A stretch of 64,000 bases of DNA from assembly GCF_028583425.1 (NCBI RefSeq), contig NC_072807.1, positions 36,833,001 to 36,897,000 of the forward strand. Direction: 5' to 3'. This stretch comes from Eublepharis macularius. Taxonomy: Eukaryota > Chordata > Lepidosauria > Squamata > Eublepharidae. The notes beneath the pieces are model-generated. The model saw only the letters and a program-made list of their open reading frames with translations. It made no database searches and was not told the DNA's origin. Made by a program: the position numbers and the translations under genes. Within the stretch, counting starts at the first letter, position 1; every line of letters begins with the position of its first letter. Positions 1-11,100 of this stretch are shown one piece after another.

Positions 1-325
1 AGGTTAATTCAGTCCATGAATAAAATAATTGCTGAACTCTCCAAGGGAGATTATGACGAGGAAATTTGTCAGGGGATTTCAGAGCTCAGATCCCCACCAG
101 AAAAAGAACATTGGCATTAGAAGAACAATAAAAGGCAGCGATCTTGCAAAACCCCGGGCATCATTTCTTGTCATGGCAGTATAGAACAAGGAAATGCACA
201 CTTTAAAAAATGTCATTGAAAGGATTCTGGTAGCATTTTTTTTTAGGAACTTCATCTTTCAGATGCATCTGCCTTATGTCAAGGCAGTTGTCATTCTCGC
301 AGAGCAGGATCGAAACCCTCTTATT
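1..325. other. intergenic sequence, nothing recognised
   Basis: No exon, tRNA, known repeat or strong promoter-like signal could be recognised. The stretch is of mixed composition and ends where a SINE-like repeat begins near 329. Confidence 0.5.
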
Positions 326-328
326 TTC

Positions 329-455
329 AGTAGAAAAGAGCAAGAGACCAGTAGCACCTATAAGACTAACTAAATTTGTGGTAGGGTATGACCTTTCGTG
401 AGCCACAGCTCACGTCTTCTGTTCACTTCTTCAGATCTGAAGAAGGGAGCTGTAC
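329..455 (+). repeat. snap-back retroposon fragment
   Basis: This is a copy of the family carrying the words AAGAGCAAGAG, CAGTAGCACCTATAAGACTAA and GGTATGA..TTTCGTGAG, which recurs at about 15.2, 19.5, 29.1, 41.7, 46.1 and 57.0 kb. The end, near 435-450, starts to fold back (TTCTTCAGATCTGAAGAAG), as in the complete copies. No target duplication was found, so the ends are approximate. Confidence 0.7.
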
Positions 456-479
456 ATAGACAAGTGAAAAAAGAAAAAG

Positions 480-1115
480 AAACCCTTAAACTAAACTACA
501 GATTGAGTTCTAATTTTCTCCGCCACAAATATAGATCACTTCCAGAATCTCACTTATTCTAAGTTAAACATAAAAGCCCTCTTTTTTCTACTGATCATGG
601 TTCTTAATCCATAAATCCAGATGTCAAACAAGTCCTTATTATCCATTTCATGTAAAAAGTCTATAAATGGTTTCCATTCAGTCAAAAATTAAACTAATGT
701 ATTTTCCCTAATCAGTGAAGTAAGTTCTGCCATTGACACAAGCTCCAAAACTTTTATCCACCATTCCTCCACTGTAGGCAATGTTGGAGTTTTCCACTTT
801 TGTGCATAGAGTACTCTGGCCACCGTAATCAAATATAAAAACAAAGTTCCAAAGCTTCTTTCCAACTGGCTGTCCATTATTCCCAACAACAACAAAAAAA
901 TCTCTGGCTTCAACTGGATTCTAATCTTCAAAATCTTCTGAATCGATGATTGTATCTGCAACCAGAAACTCTTTGTTTTCTTACATGTCCACCACATATT
1001 AAAAAAATGTCCCTTCTTGTTTAGCACATTTCCAACATACATTTGAAGCACCCAGGTCTGCTGGGCCTGGGAATTCAACTGTTGGTTGAAAATTAAGTAG
1101 CCTTTGGGCTAAGCT
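480..1115 (-). mobile_element. L1 LINE, decayed ORF2 C-terminus and 3' end
   Basis: On the minus strand the translation contains CWKCAKQEGTFF, then NMWWTCKK, then a stretch with QKWKTPTLPTVEEW. This is the order seen at the C-terminus of squamate L1 ORF2 (cysteine motif, then the MWW segment). The frame continues past an in-frame TAA at about 689 through EWKPFIDFLHEMDNKDLF to a natural-looking TAA at 552-554. A run of seven T near 1000-1007 causes a one-base frameshift between the cysteine motif and the MWW part. The element is therefore dead and 5'-truncated. The upstream limit near 1115 and the 3' UTR limit near 480 are estimates. Confidence 0.85.
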
Positions 1116-2040
1116 AGATAGGAATAGCTTGGGTCTTATTTCATCCAGGCTTTTGAAGGAGCTGGGCCTGGGAGAGACAGATACTGCAGAGGCAGACACT
1201 TAAAGGGACAGTCTCCTCTAACAACCAAAGTACCAGAATACCCTTTTTTGCCAAGACAATGCCTCTGCAATGCCCCCCTGCCTGTCCCAGCTGGCCATTC
1301 TCCTGGGTTCATGTCTCTTTGTCCACTCCCCGTAACGTATCATTTAAACATCCTCATCAGCACAATTTCTTTTCTAAGGGAGAGTTTTCAGAAGTTCACA
1401 GTTAGACAAGAGGGTCTCGTACCAGTAAAAAAGGTTTCGAACTGCAGGAATAGAGCAAAATGTGATATATTATCTCATTTCCAGCAGCTGATGGTTTGCG
1501 CATTTCCAATTTTGTGCTAAAAGAACAAAGAGAACAAAGCATTTAGCAGGACGAAAAGCAACATATCGCCCTTAAAGAAAGGGGGGGGGGTCAAAACAAG
1601 GCAGATGGAAAACAGAACGATCCCTTTGATAGCTAATAATTCAGATGTTTCGCTTTTTCCACCCCAGTGTCAAAAAAGGAAATGCATTGTGTTTCTGCCG
1701 TAAATTTGTAACGCGGCAGATCAATATCTCTTAAAAATAGGAGAGCTTTGGTTAATTATCTTCAGAGTGGATGAAACTGTCAAAGGAAACCTGAAGGGAG
1801 TGGATTTATTAATCCTCAGAGCAAATAAGATTGTGCCTGGATCAAGATCGAGCATCAGAGGATGCCTAGATTTGAGTCTGCAGACGAATGCTCGGGCCTC
1901 AAGTGTAGCAAGCAACAACTTTAAACAAACTTTGGTTGGTGCTCCCACTTGCAGCCCTCCCAGGAGGAATGAGGTTGTCAGCACCATCCTGAAAAGGGTT
2001 ATAGCATCTTAAGCCCATTGACTCCAATAGCCTTGCACTG
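1116..2040. other. intergenic sequence, no recognised element
   Basis: It includes a ten-G run at 1581-1590 and several short chance frames. Overlapping frames on both strands at 1721-2012 carry no recognisable domain. No repeat signature was seen. Confidence 0.45.
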
Positions 2041-2171
2041 AGGGCCAAGCGACAAGTGACAAATGTCACTTGAACGGCAAGTGTATTCCTCCCTGTTCAC
2101 TTGCCCTCCACTTGCACTCCACGCGATCCATTTGCCGTTCAAGTGTCATTCGTTACTTGTCGCTTGGCCCT
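2041..2171. mobile_element. 131-bp MITE with long terminal inverted repeats
   Basis: The ends are AGGGCCAAGCGACAAGT and its complement. The inverted arms extend for about 43 bases with roughly four mismatches, leaving only a short loop region. No coding capacity is possible. The terminal word resembles the AAGCTACAAGTGAC end of the MITE at 28356-28587, so both may belong to one broad group. No convincing target duplication was identified, so the superfamily is uncertain. Confidence 0.75.
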
Positions 2172-2185
2172 TAGAAGAGTGTAAC

Positions 2186-2455
2186 TCAGCTCAGAATAGC
2201 AAGATTCAGGTCCAGCAGCACCAACTAGATTTCCAGTGTGTGAGCTTTCGAGAGACTCACAAACAGTGAAATCCTAAGTACAGTTACTCCAGTCCAAGCC
2301 CAATGGGCTTGGACTGGAGTAACTGTACTTAGGATTTCACTGAAAGGGAGCTCTGACTCCCAAAATCTCATGCCCTGGAAATCTAGTTGGTCTTTAAGAT
2401 GCCACTAGGCCCGAATCTTGCTCTTCTACTACAGACCAACCCAGCTACCCACCTG
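2186..2455 (+). repeat. fold-back repeat, split by a palindrome
   Basis: Left part (2200-2263) has TCCAGCAGCACC and CTAGATTTCCAG. Right part (2343-2455) has the complement: CTGGAAATCTAG, GGTCTTTAAGATGCCACTA, ending in CTTCTACTACAGACCAAC. The same inverted organisation without interruption is seen at 7988-8165. The two halves are separated here by the perfect palindrome at 2264-2342. Confidence 0.7.
2264..2342. repeat. perfect 79-bp palindrome
   Basis: Two 39-base arms beginning CAGTGAAATCCTAAGTACAG are exact reverse complements around one unpaired base at 2303. The arm contains a motif that reads AAGTACAGTTACTCCAGTCC. It sits inside a fold-back repeat and looks like a small inserted MITE or a hairpin formed during copying. 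Confidence 0.9.
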
Positions 2456-3695
2456 AAATTACCTTCTCAGCGATCCAAGATCTGATCACACCCAAGTTAG
2501 ATTACTGTCATGAGTAATATGTGGGGCTGACTTTAACACCCAGTCAGGAATGTTAATCAAATTGGTTATTTCAGGGGGCAATTTCTACAGAAATGGGACA
2601 TTCATCTTTAGCACACCTTGTAACTTCACCAAACTTCCAGTCAGTGTGGCTTCTTCTCTGCGACGGTATGTCCGTTTTGTTCTCTCAATCTGGGCTTTAG
2701 ATTTGGACAGGCTGTTCCATCAAATTAAGTGATGACAGCTGTCGTTTGCTCTCAGACCTATCCCTACGGAACAGCTCGAGCCATTCCTCGCAATCTTGCA
2801 GTGGACGGATAACAACATCGGTGATGTTTTTTGAATGATGAAAGTTACTGTGCTGGTATGGGAGATGGGTAATCTTTCACACTTCACTTTCAATTTCCCC
2901 AGCTGGCTTTCTTGACAACCCGTTCTTTCGTTTGGAAGAGTTGGGCCAATTCAAAAGTTTACGCCGTGGAATTGTTATTCAGTGCTAATTACTACCCCAG
3001 AGAATTTCATACTTGAGATCTAATGACTGACACGGAGACTTGAAGTTGCCTTCTGTGGTGGCTCCTAAATTACCGACAGCCTGTCCGAGGCTATCAAGAA
3101 GGCCCTCGCAATTCTACCATTTCACAAAAGGTGCAAACCCACATTGTTCAAGAAGGGTTTTTTTGAAAAAACAGCAAAGCTACAGTGTAAAGGTTCAGTT
3201 CAGGAGCTCTGGGGGTGACTTTTATTAGGGATAAAATCTTTCCTACACTGATTCTCGTTGCCTTATTTGCACACATTATCTAAGTTTTTTCCCCTGTTCT
3301 ACAATCCCAGCCCAACTTTTTTATCTTACTAGGGATCTTTGCTGTTAGATTGAATCACACCTTGTACAATGATTACTGATAGAGCAAGAAGAGGAGGACT
3401 AAGGCTGCCCCTTACTCAGATTTCAGAGGAGGACAAACCAAAGAATTAGAAAGACAGAGAGGTCAGGGACTCGGGGATCTTTACTGCCCTGGCACTGTCC
3501 TTTGGTGTGTAGAGTGCTATTCTCAGTGACTTCTGGGAAAGAGTCAACAAAAAGGGTTGGTTGGGTGCTCTGGGCCCTTCCTAAGAAACCTGTAGCAGAG
3601 TGGTGGCAGCCTACAGATAGCTTCCCTGGGCTGTGACACAGCTGTGACACATCTGTGACACCGCCAATCTAGAAGTGCTCGGCAGAAGGTGGCAG
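2456..3695. other. intergenic sequence, no recognised element
   Basis: No exon or clear repeat is visible. Around 2820-3230 the sequence is unique-looking and of mixed composition. Short frames here have no recognisable domains. Confidence 0.4.
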
Positions 3696-3699
3696 AAGG

Positions 3700-4050
3700 T
3701 TGCAAATCCTCAAAAGTCCCCCACCACCAGCAGGCACCCCAGGAACACACACAGTACATGTGCTCTCAGAGGGCGAGATGATGTCACTTCCAAAAGTGAC
3801 ATCGTCGATCCGGCCGTGGGAGCACTCCCGTACTTTGTTTAGGACTGATTTTGGCTCCAAATGGGCCGAATAAACCCCACATGGAGCGCAGGAGTGCTCT
3901 GGTGGCTGGCATAATGACATCACTTCCGGGAGCAGTGTCATTGCGCAGGCACTGGAGCATGCATATGAAGAGAAACCATGCTGCTGGCATGAGGTAAGTG
4001 CCCCTCCCACCAGGAGGGTATAGGGTCCTGGCAACCCTTCCTGCAGAAGG
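3700..4050 (-). repeat. GC-rich interspersed repeat (TGACATCACTTCC group)
   Basis: It contains ATGATGTCACTTCC-like palindromes and GGAGCACTCC, and ends with GGTCCTGGCAACCCT. Related sequence occurs at 14055-14380, 22930-23180, 29505-29695, 40380-40744 and 58571-58906, where the ends are better defined. A 135-residue minus-strand frame over it is a shadow. Confidence 0.55.
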
Positions 4051-4089
4051 TCCCAGCTGGGTTTAGTACCTGGCATTTCTACTTAAAGG

Positions 4090-4205
4090 TTCTCAGGTGG
4101 GAGGCATTCTCTGTAGAGCTTCTGCTGGTCAGAGTAGACAATATCGAGTTAGGTGGACCAATAGTCTGCCTCTGTATAATGCAGCTCAGGAAACTCCTAT
4201 TCCAT
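4090..4205 (+). repeat. 3' part of a tRNA-derived SINE
   Basis: The words GAGCTTCTGCTGGTCAGAGT, AGACAATA and GGTGGACCAATAGTCTG match the tail of the SINE seen complete at 5684-5850. The tRNA-like head is missing or too diverged. Confidence 0.6.
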
Positions 4206-4613
4206 GAGTACTGACAAAGTTTGTTAACATCTGTAATGTTTAATAGGAAGTAACGATGCCAAAATTCTTAATATACCTCATTTGGTACACCCATCTGTGC
4301 AGTTCATAATGCTTGGCTGTGTTACACATCGAATACAGTCTCTCCAAGAAGTTCTTCTCTAGTTTGGAATGCTGAATGGAAACCACTGATTCCCTGTACC
4401 TCTTCCAGGAAGCATTGCCTTTGTTGTCAGTTGCCTTTGCTTGCCCTTAATGACATCAACATGTGACTAAATCTGATTGGCGACATAGTGTCATGACATC
4501 ATCCCATTCTTTGCACGACCCCCTAAGTTCACTCAGGTGGCTAATCCAGGAAGGAAAAAGCAGGAACAGCAAACAGGGCCTCATCTTTGCTAGTTCTCCA
4601 TTGGGTGAATCAA

Positions 4614-4633
4614 ATGTGTGTGTGTGTGTGTGT
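4614..4633. repeat. (GT)n microsatellite
   Basis: About ten GT units followed by a T and A run. Confidence 0.9.
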
Positions 4634-4929
4634 TTTAAAAAAAACCAGAATTTTCTGCTTTTGCTGCATTAAGAGCATAAATGAAACAAATGAATTAAGA
4701 ACACCAGCACCAAAAGTGGAGGGAATGAAAAGGTTCCCAAGAACCACATACAAAACAAACAAACACGCAAAAAAAGATGTGCTTGCAAGTCCTTATTTGT
4801 TCCCAGCTGGTTTCTCTCTCTGCTGTAACATCGCCCTCTAGTTTACCGAAGCGAAAACACCACATTTTTGTAAAGCTCATTTGAGGCCGGGCATCTGAGC
4901 TGACAATAGCACTTTCCCCCTGAGAAACA

Positions 4930-5640
4930 TCCATAATTCAAACATCTACCTGTCCAATATCGCACAATCGTTATTGCCGTTCGATCAGCTTTGGGGTGTC
5001 AGAACAGGCAAAAGAGGAACATTTGTCTTGCTAGCCAAGAAATACTTCTCAATCTCTGTCTCACATGTGGAGGGAATATACGACAAAATATTAGCTCCGT
5101 GACTGTTCAGGTCCATTGACGCGCTGAGAATGGATCGCCCTGTCACTGACTTGCATTATACAAATTGCAATATGAGGAATGCATCGTGCCCAAGAGTCAT
5201 CCATTTTTCATTTTTTTTTAAGCCAATAAAATACATTCTCTGCTTTAGCTTGTCTCTTTCATTCTGCAGCAGAAATTATAAGACATGACCGTCAGCCTTA
5301 TTACAGCCCATTGGAAAGTCCAAAAGAGCTTGGGGGAAATCAGAAAGTCACCCAGAGAATACTCTTCAAAGGGTTGTCAAAGCTTTGAAGATAGTTAAGC
5401 AACGGTCATAACATACCTTTCCTCCATTTTTCATGGGTCGTATATATTTTACCTGGGTCTGTAATTTTTATAGTCACATAGAAGGACATGTGTGTGTGAA
5501 GAGACATCATTTGCTACCACCCCTGGTCCTGCCTTAGCCGTTGTATGAACATGGTGTTCTTGTAATTTCAGGTTTCATCATCGCCTTCCAGATTTGAAGA
5601 AATATATACAAGGGAAATAGGGATTACAATTCATAGCAAA
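4930..5640. promoter_or_regulatory. candidate conserved non-coding element
   Basis: This is about 700 bases free of recognised repeats in a repeat-rich area, with balanced composition and no coding frame. Words such as CCAATAAAATACATTC and CATTATACAAATTGCAATATG give it the look of non-coding conserved DNA. This is judgement only; no comparison was possible. Confidence 0.25.
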
Positions 5641-5683
5641 CAGCCAGCCACCACCAAGTTGTTTAACTGATTTCATAAGGATA

Positions 5684-5850
5684 GACTGTGGCTCAATTGT
5701 GGAGAAACCATTTGGCATACAGAAGGTCCCAGGTTTAACCCCTGGTTTCCCTAGTTAAAAGGAACAGGTAATAGATGGTGAGAAAGACCTGTGTCTGAGG
5801 TCTTGCAGAGCTGCTGCCAATTAGAGTTGGCAATACTGATCTTGATAAAC
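5684..5850 (+). repeat. tRNA-derived SINE (GTGGCTCA head)
   Basis: The head GACTGTGGCTCAATTGTGGAG and the later GGTCCCAGGTTTAACCCC correspond to the A and B boxes of a tRNA-like RNA polymerase III promoter. The tail has AGTTAAAAGGAACAGGTAATAG and CTGATCTTGATAAAC. The same family is on the minus strand at 47835-48030, 61600-61820 and 62435-62635. Confidence 0.8.
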
Positions 5851-5935
5851 TATTTACTTATTTATTATTTCCATTTGTAGTCCACCTCTCTCACTGGGAC
5901 CCAAGGTGGCTGACAATTCTGATAAAACCCTTTTT
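5851..5935 (-). mobile_element. LINE 3'-end fragment
   Basis: TTATTTATT followed by TAGTCCACCTCTCTCACTGG is the reverse complement of the 3' end common to squamate CR1/L2-like LINEs. A similar minus-strand tail is at about 10160-10220. It is too short to name. Confidence 0.5.
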
Positions 5936-6284
5936 CATCTATCTGTTAGCAGAGTAGTATAGTCGGCAGAGAAATGTGGAATGTAGGATGCCTTGCCGGG
6001 TGTGCGTGGGAGAGACAAATAAACATACACTCAGTCTTGGTTAAGCTTTAGAAAGGAAAAAGAGTTCTTTATTGTGTGAACTCCATACATGATAAGAAAG
6101 GTGGGAGATAGATCCCTATCTAGCTATCTAGTCTAAAGATGCCGATGGATGGCAAAACAGGAGGCCTTGCATAAATGGCGCAAGATGGAAGAAAAGATGG
6201 AAAATGTGAGAAAGAGAGGAAGTCCTCTTCTGGACGAGGCATTTGGTACAAATTGGTGGATCTCTGACAAAAATAATGATATTG

Positions 6285-6775
6285 AATGGCAAAACAGATG
6301 CCTGCTTTTGTGTGTAACTGGTATAAAATAGAGTGTGGTGTATAAATAGTGTTAAAATGCCATTAAAGTGGTACACGGGGCCCAGCATTTAAAATGACAT
6401 CAAAAATAAACCAGTGCAATAGAAAAAAAACAAATGGGATGAAAATGATCAGACATGAACCTTGCATTGATTCATACATTCAACATTTCTGCATGCAAAA
6501 GAGGCGCTCAACCACCGAGCTATGGCCCCTTCTCGGAGGGGTGAGAGCACCGGGAATGAAATTTGTGGCATCTTTCCCCTAAGACAACAAAATTGGATGG
6601 TAAAACGGATGGGAAAACAGCTGCCTGCTTTTGTAACTGGGGCAAAAATGGTGCATGGTGTATAAACAGCAGTAAAATGCCATAAAAATGGCGCACGATG
6701 CAGAAATGGAAGTTTAAAATGACATCAAAATAAACGAGTGGAACAAAAAATTAGGAAAGAAAATCGATGGGAGGA
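6285..6775. repeat. diverged direct duplication, about 310-bp spacing
   Basis: Copy 1 (6285-6450) and copy 2 (6590-6775) share AAAACAG..GCCTGCTTTTG, GTGTATAAA, AGTAAAATGCCAT and TTTAAAATGACATCAAAA in the same order. Between them lies a fragment with GAGCTATGGCCCC (6515-6530), which looks like a minus-strand tRNA-SINE head. No reading frame is preserved. Confidence 0.75.
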
Positions 6776-7985
6776 AAAGTCTCAAGCGTAAGGGCACACT
6801 TATCCATGCCTAGTAAACATGCAAAGACACAAACTGAGAATCTTATTAGAAGGCCCTCTGAATGGCGATGAAGACAAAAACAACCCTAAAAGTGTTTCTA
6901 GCCCAGTTTTACCATTCTCCTCTCCTTTTGCTTTGTTATTATATTCATTCAGTCATTTTTTACTTTATCTTGGCTTGCCATTCTACCAATTACAGGTGCA
7001 GCCTTTAGTGTCTTGAACTGGCACTTTGTCAAGTCCAAGTTCACTCTTTCCCCTGTAACTTAATCACCTCTGTGCCTCTGGAAACACTTTCAGCTTCTTC
7101 TGAACTCTCATTTTATCCGCCGGCTTTGGGCCTATTCGGCTTTGTTTGTTGGGTTTTCTCTTAGAAGCCTCCAAAAACCTCTATCGTATTGTCAACATTA
7201 TTTTTCTGCATTTCCTATCAGCTACTTTCTTCTAGGCTAAAATAGGTGGGTCAGAGCAGGTTTGGGGCAAATGTGTGACACGTTTCACCCAATTCACGGC
7301 ACTTGGAGGAAGAGGAGGCAGCCAAAAACTCATCTGCATTTTCAATCCTGAGGTGAAATTGGCTAAAACCCCAACAACTTCAACTTAGCTCCGTTATGGT
7401 TCAGTCTATGAAAATGCTCCTGGCTAGACTAGCAGGACTTGGCTGTTACTGACTCCTCAAATATTATGCTGTTACTGATTCCACAAATATTATAAACCAT
7501 GCATGAAAATCTGCCAGAGAAGGCAATTTTCATGCTGGTGTATTCCTGTGATAACTGCTTTGCCTGCTACAGGCCCCATTGAGAAGTTTTGAGCCAGAAG
7601 AAAACCTGGGGCAGGGCCAGAGGGAGCCGTTTCTAGAAATCCTCCAGCAGGCTACTATTGGTTAGGCTGCATAACGGAGGGCTAGCTGATCCAATCAGAA
7701 CAGTCGAGCCATAAATCGTTTTTGTCAACTGTACCACTTCAGGCAGCAAGAAGGGACTGTATGCTAGCAGCACCAGGAAAAAAAACTCTGGCCAGAAGAA
7801 AAATAACAGGAAGATATGTTTAGACCAGCCTTCTCCCTAGTATGTTCTTTTTAGCTTGGGAGCATGTCCTTATGGGAGCATCCTAACACACAGCTTTCCA
7901 CCTATAAGCTCAACCCGGATAAGCCAGCAAAATGTTTATCATTAGAGATGAGCAGGTTTTCCCTGCTCTTCACCTTTCGGTAGGA
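6776..7985. other. intergenic sequence, no recognised element
   Basis: It is repeat-free by eye. A short frame at 6819-7016 ends in a hydrophobic run, but it has no supported start and no splice context. Confidence 0.4.
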
Positions 7986-7987
7986 AG

Positions 7988-8165
7988 CAAGGTTTGGGTC
8001 CAGTAGCACCTTAAAGGCCAACTAGATTTCCAGGGTAGGAGCTTTCGACAAAGGGAGCTTTGACTCTTGAAAGCTAATACCCTGGAAATCTAGGTGGTCT
8101 TAAGGTGCTGCTGGACCCAGATATTGTTCTTCTACTACAGGCCAACATGGCTACACACTTGAAAC
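7988..8165 (+). repeat. fold-back repeat
   Basis: GGTCCAGTAGCACCTTAAAG and CTAGATTTCCAGGGTA are answered by CCCTGGAAATCTAGG and CTTAAGGTGCTGCTGGACC, making an imperfect hairpin of about 120 bases. It ends with TTCTTCTACTACAGGCCAAC. It is the uninterrupted relative of the repeat at 2186-2455. Confidence 0.8.
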
Positions 8166-8727
8166 TTTCTGTAGGGATTTCGCTATGCTCTGTTCCAATC
8201 TGCTTTAATAACTTATGAGAAATTCTGCAAATTCATTCCAGAACTGAAGCCACGCTCAGCAGGCAATCATTTTAGCTCCTTCTCTTCTTTAGCAACTTCC
8301 TTCTCTACGCTACCAGCATGTACGTCGACATTAAAAACGGTGTCCATATTGCTTTTATTGCAATTGCAAATATAATTACACAACCATTTATTTTTTACTG
8401 ATGCGCACCTGTGCTCCTGGGTGTTGGTAAAAAAAAAAAAAACTACTCACAAAGCATCTCAAAACAGCCATACGTACATTCACATTAAGACTGCGGTGTT
8501 TTAGCAGAGCATGAGTATGTGTCAGTAATGCAGAGAGGAAAGCACACACAAAGGCACCAAAGAGAACGGCATTTTGGCAATCCATATATGCGCAGCGCAG
8601 TACACAGGACATGAAAATTATTTTTTTAAATGGGAACCAATAGGAGATTAGTATTACTAAAGCAAACCAGTGGGGGAATCGCTGAAGCAACAAAAGGGAG
8701 GCTCTTAGCAGCAAATCTGCCTGCAAT

Positions 8728-8878
8728 AGTATAGTATCACAACATAATTGGGGGAGGGGAGAATTCCACATCACTAAAATCACCATTTGCCACCCTCAAT
8801 CGAAACGAAAAATATTCAATGTGGGACTAATAAAGAACAAAAATTATGAGGCATTATCCAATAGGAGATGCACTTGCA
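8728..8878. repeat. left copy of 150-bp direct repeat flanking a SINE
   Basis: It matches 9163-9319 with about ten substitutions and one six-base insertion in the right copy. The shared core includes AACATAATTGGGGGAGGGG and ATTCAATGTGGGACTAAT. The repeat ends where the SINE begins. Confidence 0.9.
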
Positions 8879-8879
8879 G

Positions 8880-9162
8880 AGTGATAAGTTGCAGTACTGC
8901 AGTCCAAGCTCTGCTCACGACCTAAGTTCGATCCCGGCGGAAGCTAGGTTCAGGTAGCCGGCTCAAGGTTGACTCAGCCTTCTATCCTTCCAAGGTCAGT
9001 GAAATGAGTACCCAGTTTCCTGGGGGTAAAGTGTAGATGACTGGGGAAGGCAATGGCAAACCACCCCGTAACAAAAGTCTGCCAAGATAACATCATGATG
9101 CGACGTCCCCCCATGGGTCAGTAATGACTCGGTGCTTGCACAGGGGACTCCCTTTACCTTTT
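8880..9162 (+). repeat. tRNA-derived SINE with ACCTTT-type tail (Sauria-like)
   Basis: The head has AGTTGCAGTACTGCAGTCC and GTTCGATCCCGGCGG, the second being a clear B-box motif. The body has CTGGGGAAGGCAATGGCAAA and CATGGGTCAGTAATGACTCG, and the 3' end is CCCTTTACCTTTTA. This head, body and tail match the widespread squamate SINE thought to use Bov-B LINE machinery; the family name is from memory. Confidence 0.85.
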
Positions 9163-9319
9163 AGCATAGTATCAAATTCACAACATAATTGGGGGAGGGG
9201 AGATTTCCACTTCACTGAAATCACCATTTGCCGCCCTCAATCAAAACAAAAAATATTCAATGTGGGACTAATGAAGAACAAAAATGATGAGGCATTATCC
9301 AATAGGAGATGCGCTTGCA
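9163..9319. repeat. right copy of 150-bp direct repeat
   Basis: This is the partner of 8728-8878, abutting the SINE 3' end directly. Confidence 0.9.
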
Positions 9320-10290
9320 TTTTGCAGTCACGCTGGCTGAGAACTAATAAAAGGCTGTTCTTAAATAAGAGGGTTGCCAGTGACCCATTATTAAACTATT
9401 TGTCACCAAAGAATTTTCTATTTAAAATTTGTCGGGGAAAATAAATCTGTTCTGCATCATTTTATCAACATAAAGCAGCCTTAAAACGAATATGCCATTA
9501 ACCATTGCGAAAAACAAAAGCAAAACAGTTTTATTGAAAATGCTGCAGCTTCTTTTTTTTTTTTAAGAAAAAAGGCTCCAGTGTCTTCCTCTATGAATTA
9601 TATAACGCATCTGTGCGATAAGGAATAGCCTTCATTTGCGTGGCTCAGCAAATAGCTGCCATCAAACAGTAGAAGAGGAACACAAATCAGACGAAGATAT
9701 CTCCCAATAAATCTCGTAATGTTTGGTGCTCTTCTCTGTCACTCAGCTGGGGCTTTTAAAGTTGAACACCAGATTTGGGGCCGGGACTTTTGTGCAATGG
9801 ATTATACAAGACTTTGACTTTTGGAAGAGGACACTGTAGGGCTGAAAGGCTGAGAGGCACTAGATTACTGGTTTCTCTCTGGAAGCCTTCACTAACCTTA
9901 TGGTAGAAGAGTATTGGACAAGGATTCTGGAGACTTGGATTCAAATCCTCCATATGCCATGAAGCTTGTTGGGTGACCTTCAGGCGGTCACACCCTCTTG
10001 GGCTAACCTGCTTCAAAAGATTACTGCAAAGATAAAAATTATAGATTGCGTTGAACCCAAGAAACTTAGTTTCAAATTACTGCTCTGCCACAACGTGCCA
10101 TCAGTGACATTTTGACTTTAGCCTTAAGTAACATTAGCTCTGTTTATAATTTTTGTGCTTATTATTATTAACTTCATTTATAGCACACCTTTCTCACTGA
10201 GAATCAAAGTGATAGTGAACATACATACAATCTTATGTCCAGTGTATGCTTGATTTTTCTTTATGGGTGCACTGAGTAATTCTCTTGTTA
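9320..10290. other. intergenic sequence with a tRNA-SINE relic
   Basis: Around 9885-10060, GGATTCAAATCCTCC, GTTGGGTGACCTTCAGG and CCTGCTTCAAAAGATT match the body of the GTGTAGTGGTTAAGAG tRNA-SINE (see 36145-36390), strongly decayed. The remainder shows no recognised element. Confidence 0.45.
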
Positions 10291-10298
10291 CTTTCAAC

Positions 10299-10702
10299 TA
10301 GAGATGGGCACAAACCAGAAAAAAAATGAACCATGTGATTCGTCAAATTTCACGAACGACAAACTTTCACGAACCTGCCCCTGGTTCGTGAACCGGTTCG
10401 TTTGGTTCGTGAAAATGTCACATCCAGGTCAGCAAATTATCACTTCCCGGTCAGCAGAAGCTCACTTCTGGGCTAGCAGAAGGTCTGCAGGAAGTCCATC
10501 CCCTGTTGCCTGATTGATTGGAAACTGATTGATTGGCATCAGGCTGTCTGCAGTGACGAACCAAAAAATGAACCAAACGAACCAGCCTAAAGTTCATGGT
10601 GGTTCGTCAGAAATGGGATCTGATGAACTGTGGTTCACGAACCACGAACCAGCCTGGTTCATGCTTAATTTTGGTTCCTATTTCGGTTCGTGCCCATCTC
10701 TC
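10299..10702. mobile_element. hAT MITE with intact target duplication
   Basis: The 404-bp element starts TAGAGATGGGCAC and ends GTGCCCATCTCTC. It is flanked by exact 8-bp duplications CTTTCAAC at 10291-10298 and 10703-10710, the length diagnostic of hAT transposons. The interior is rich in GGTTCGTGAACC-type inverted words. It has no transposase frame and is non-autonomous. Relatives are at 21577-22005, 37598-38304 and 48359-48727. Confidence 0.93.
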
Positions 10703-10979
10703 CTTTCAACACACGTACAGCTAAAAGTGCAATTTAAATGGCACATTTATCCAGTTAGTCCCTGGTTTCGTTTTTATAAAGGGAAAGCACATTGACTTTT
10801 TCTTATAAAGAGATGTACACACATATGTACAAGATGTATTCATGTGCACTGTAACATGTGAACAGGGCTTTTGTCTAACGTCCCTCACTTGGTTGTTGCG
10901 AGGGCAAATCTAGGTGGCCCTATGCCTTGGATTCTTGGCAAGATACACACACATGATAATGCAAGCTGGTTACTTCCAT

Positions 10980-11100
10980 AGTATGTATGTTATGTGCTGT
11001 CAAGTCGCCTCCAACCACAACTCTATGAAGGAAAGACCTTCAAAACATCCTATCATTAACAGACTTGCTCAGATCCTGCAAACTGGAGGACGTGGCTGAG
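10980..11100. repeat. interspersed repeat, class not assigned
   Basis: TGTGCTGTCAAGTCGCCTCC, GACCTTCAAAACATCCTATC and CAAACTGGAGGACGTGGCTG are words I recognise as a frequent squamate repeat, but I cannot name its class reliably. Confidence 0.5.

Noticed and set aside
8388..8786. 132-codon minus-strand frame with hydrophobic stretches
   Set aside because: It overlaps the left copy of a non-coding direct repeat and has no supporting motif.
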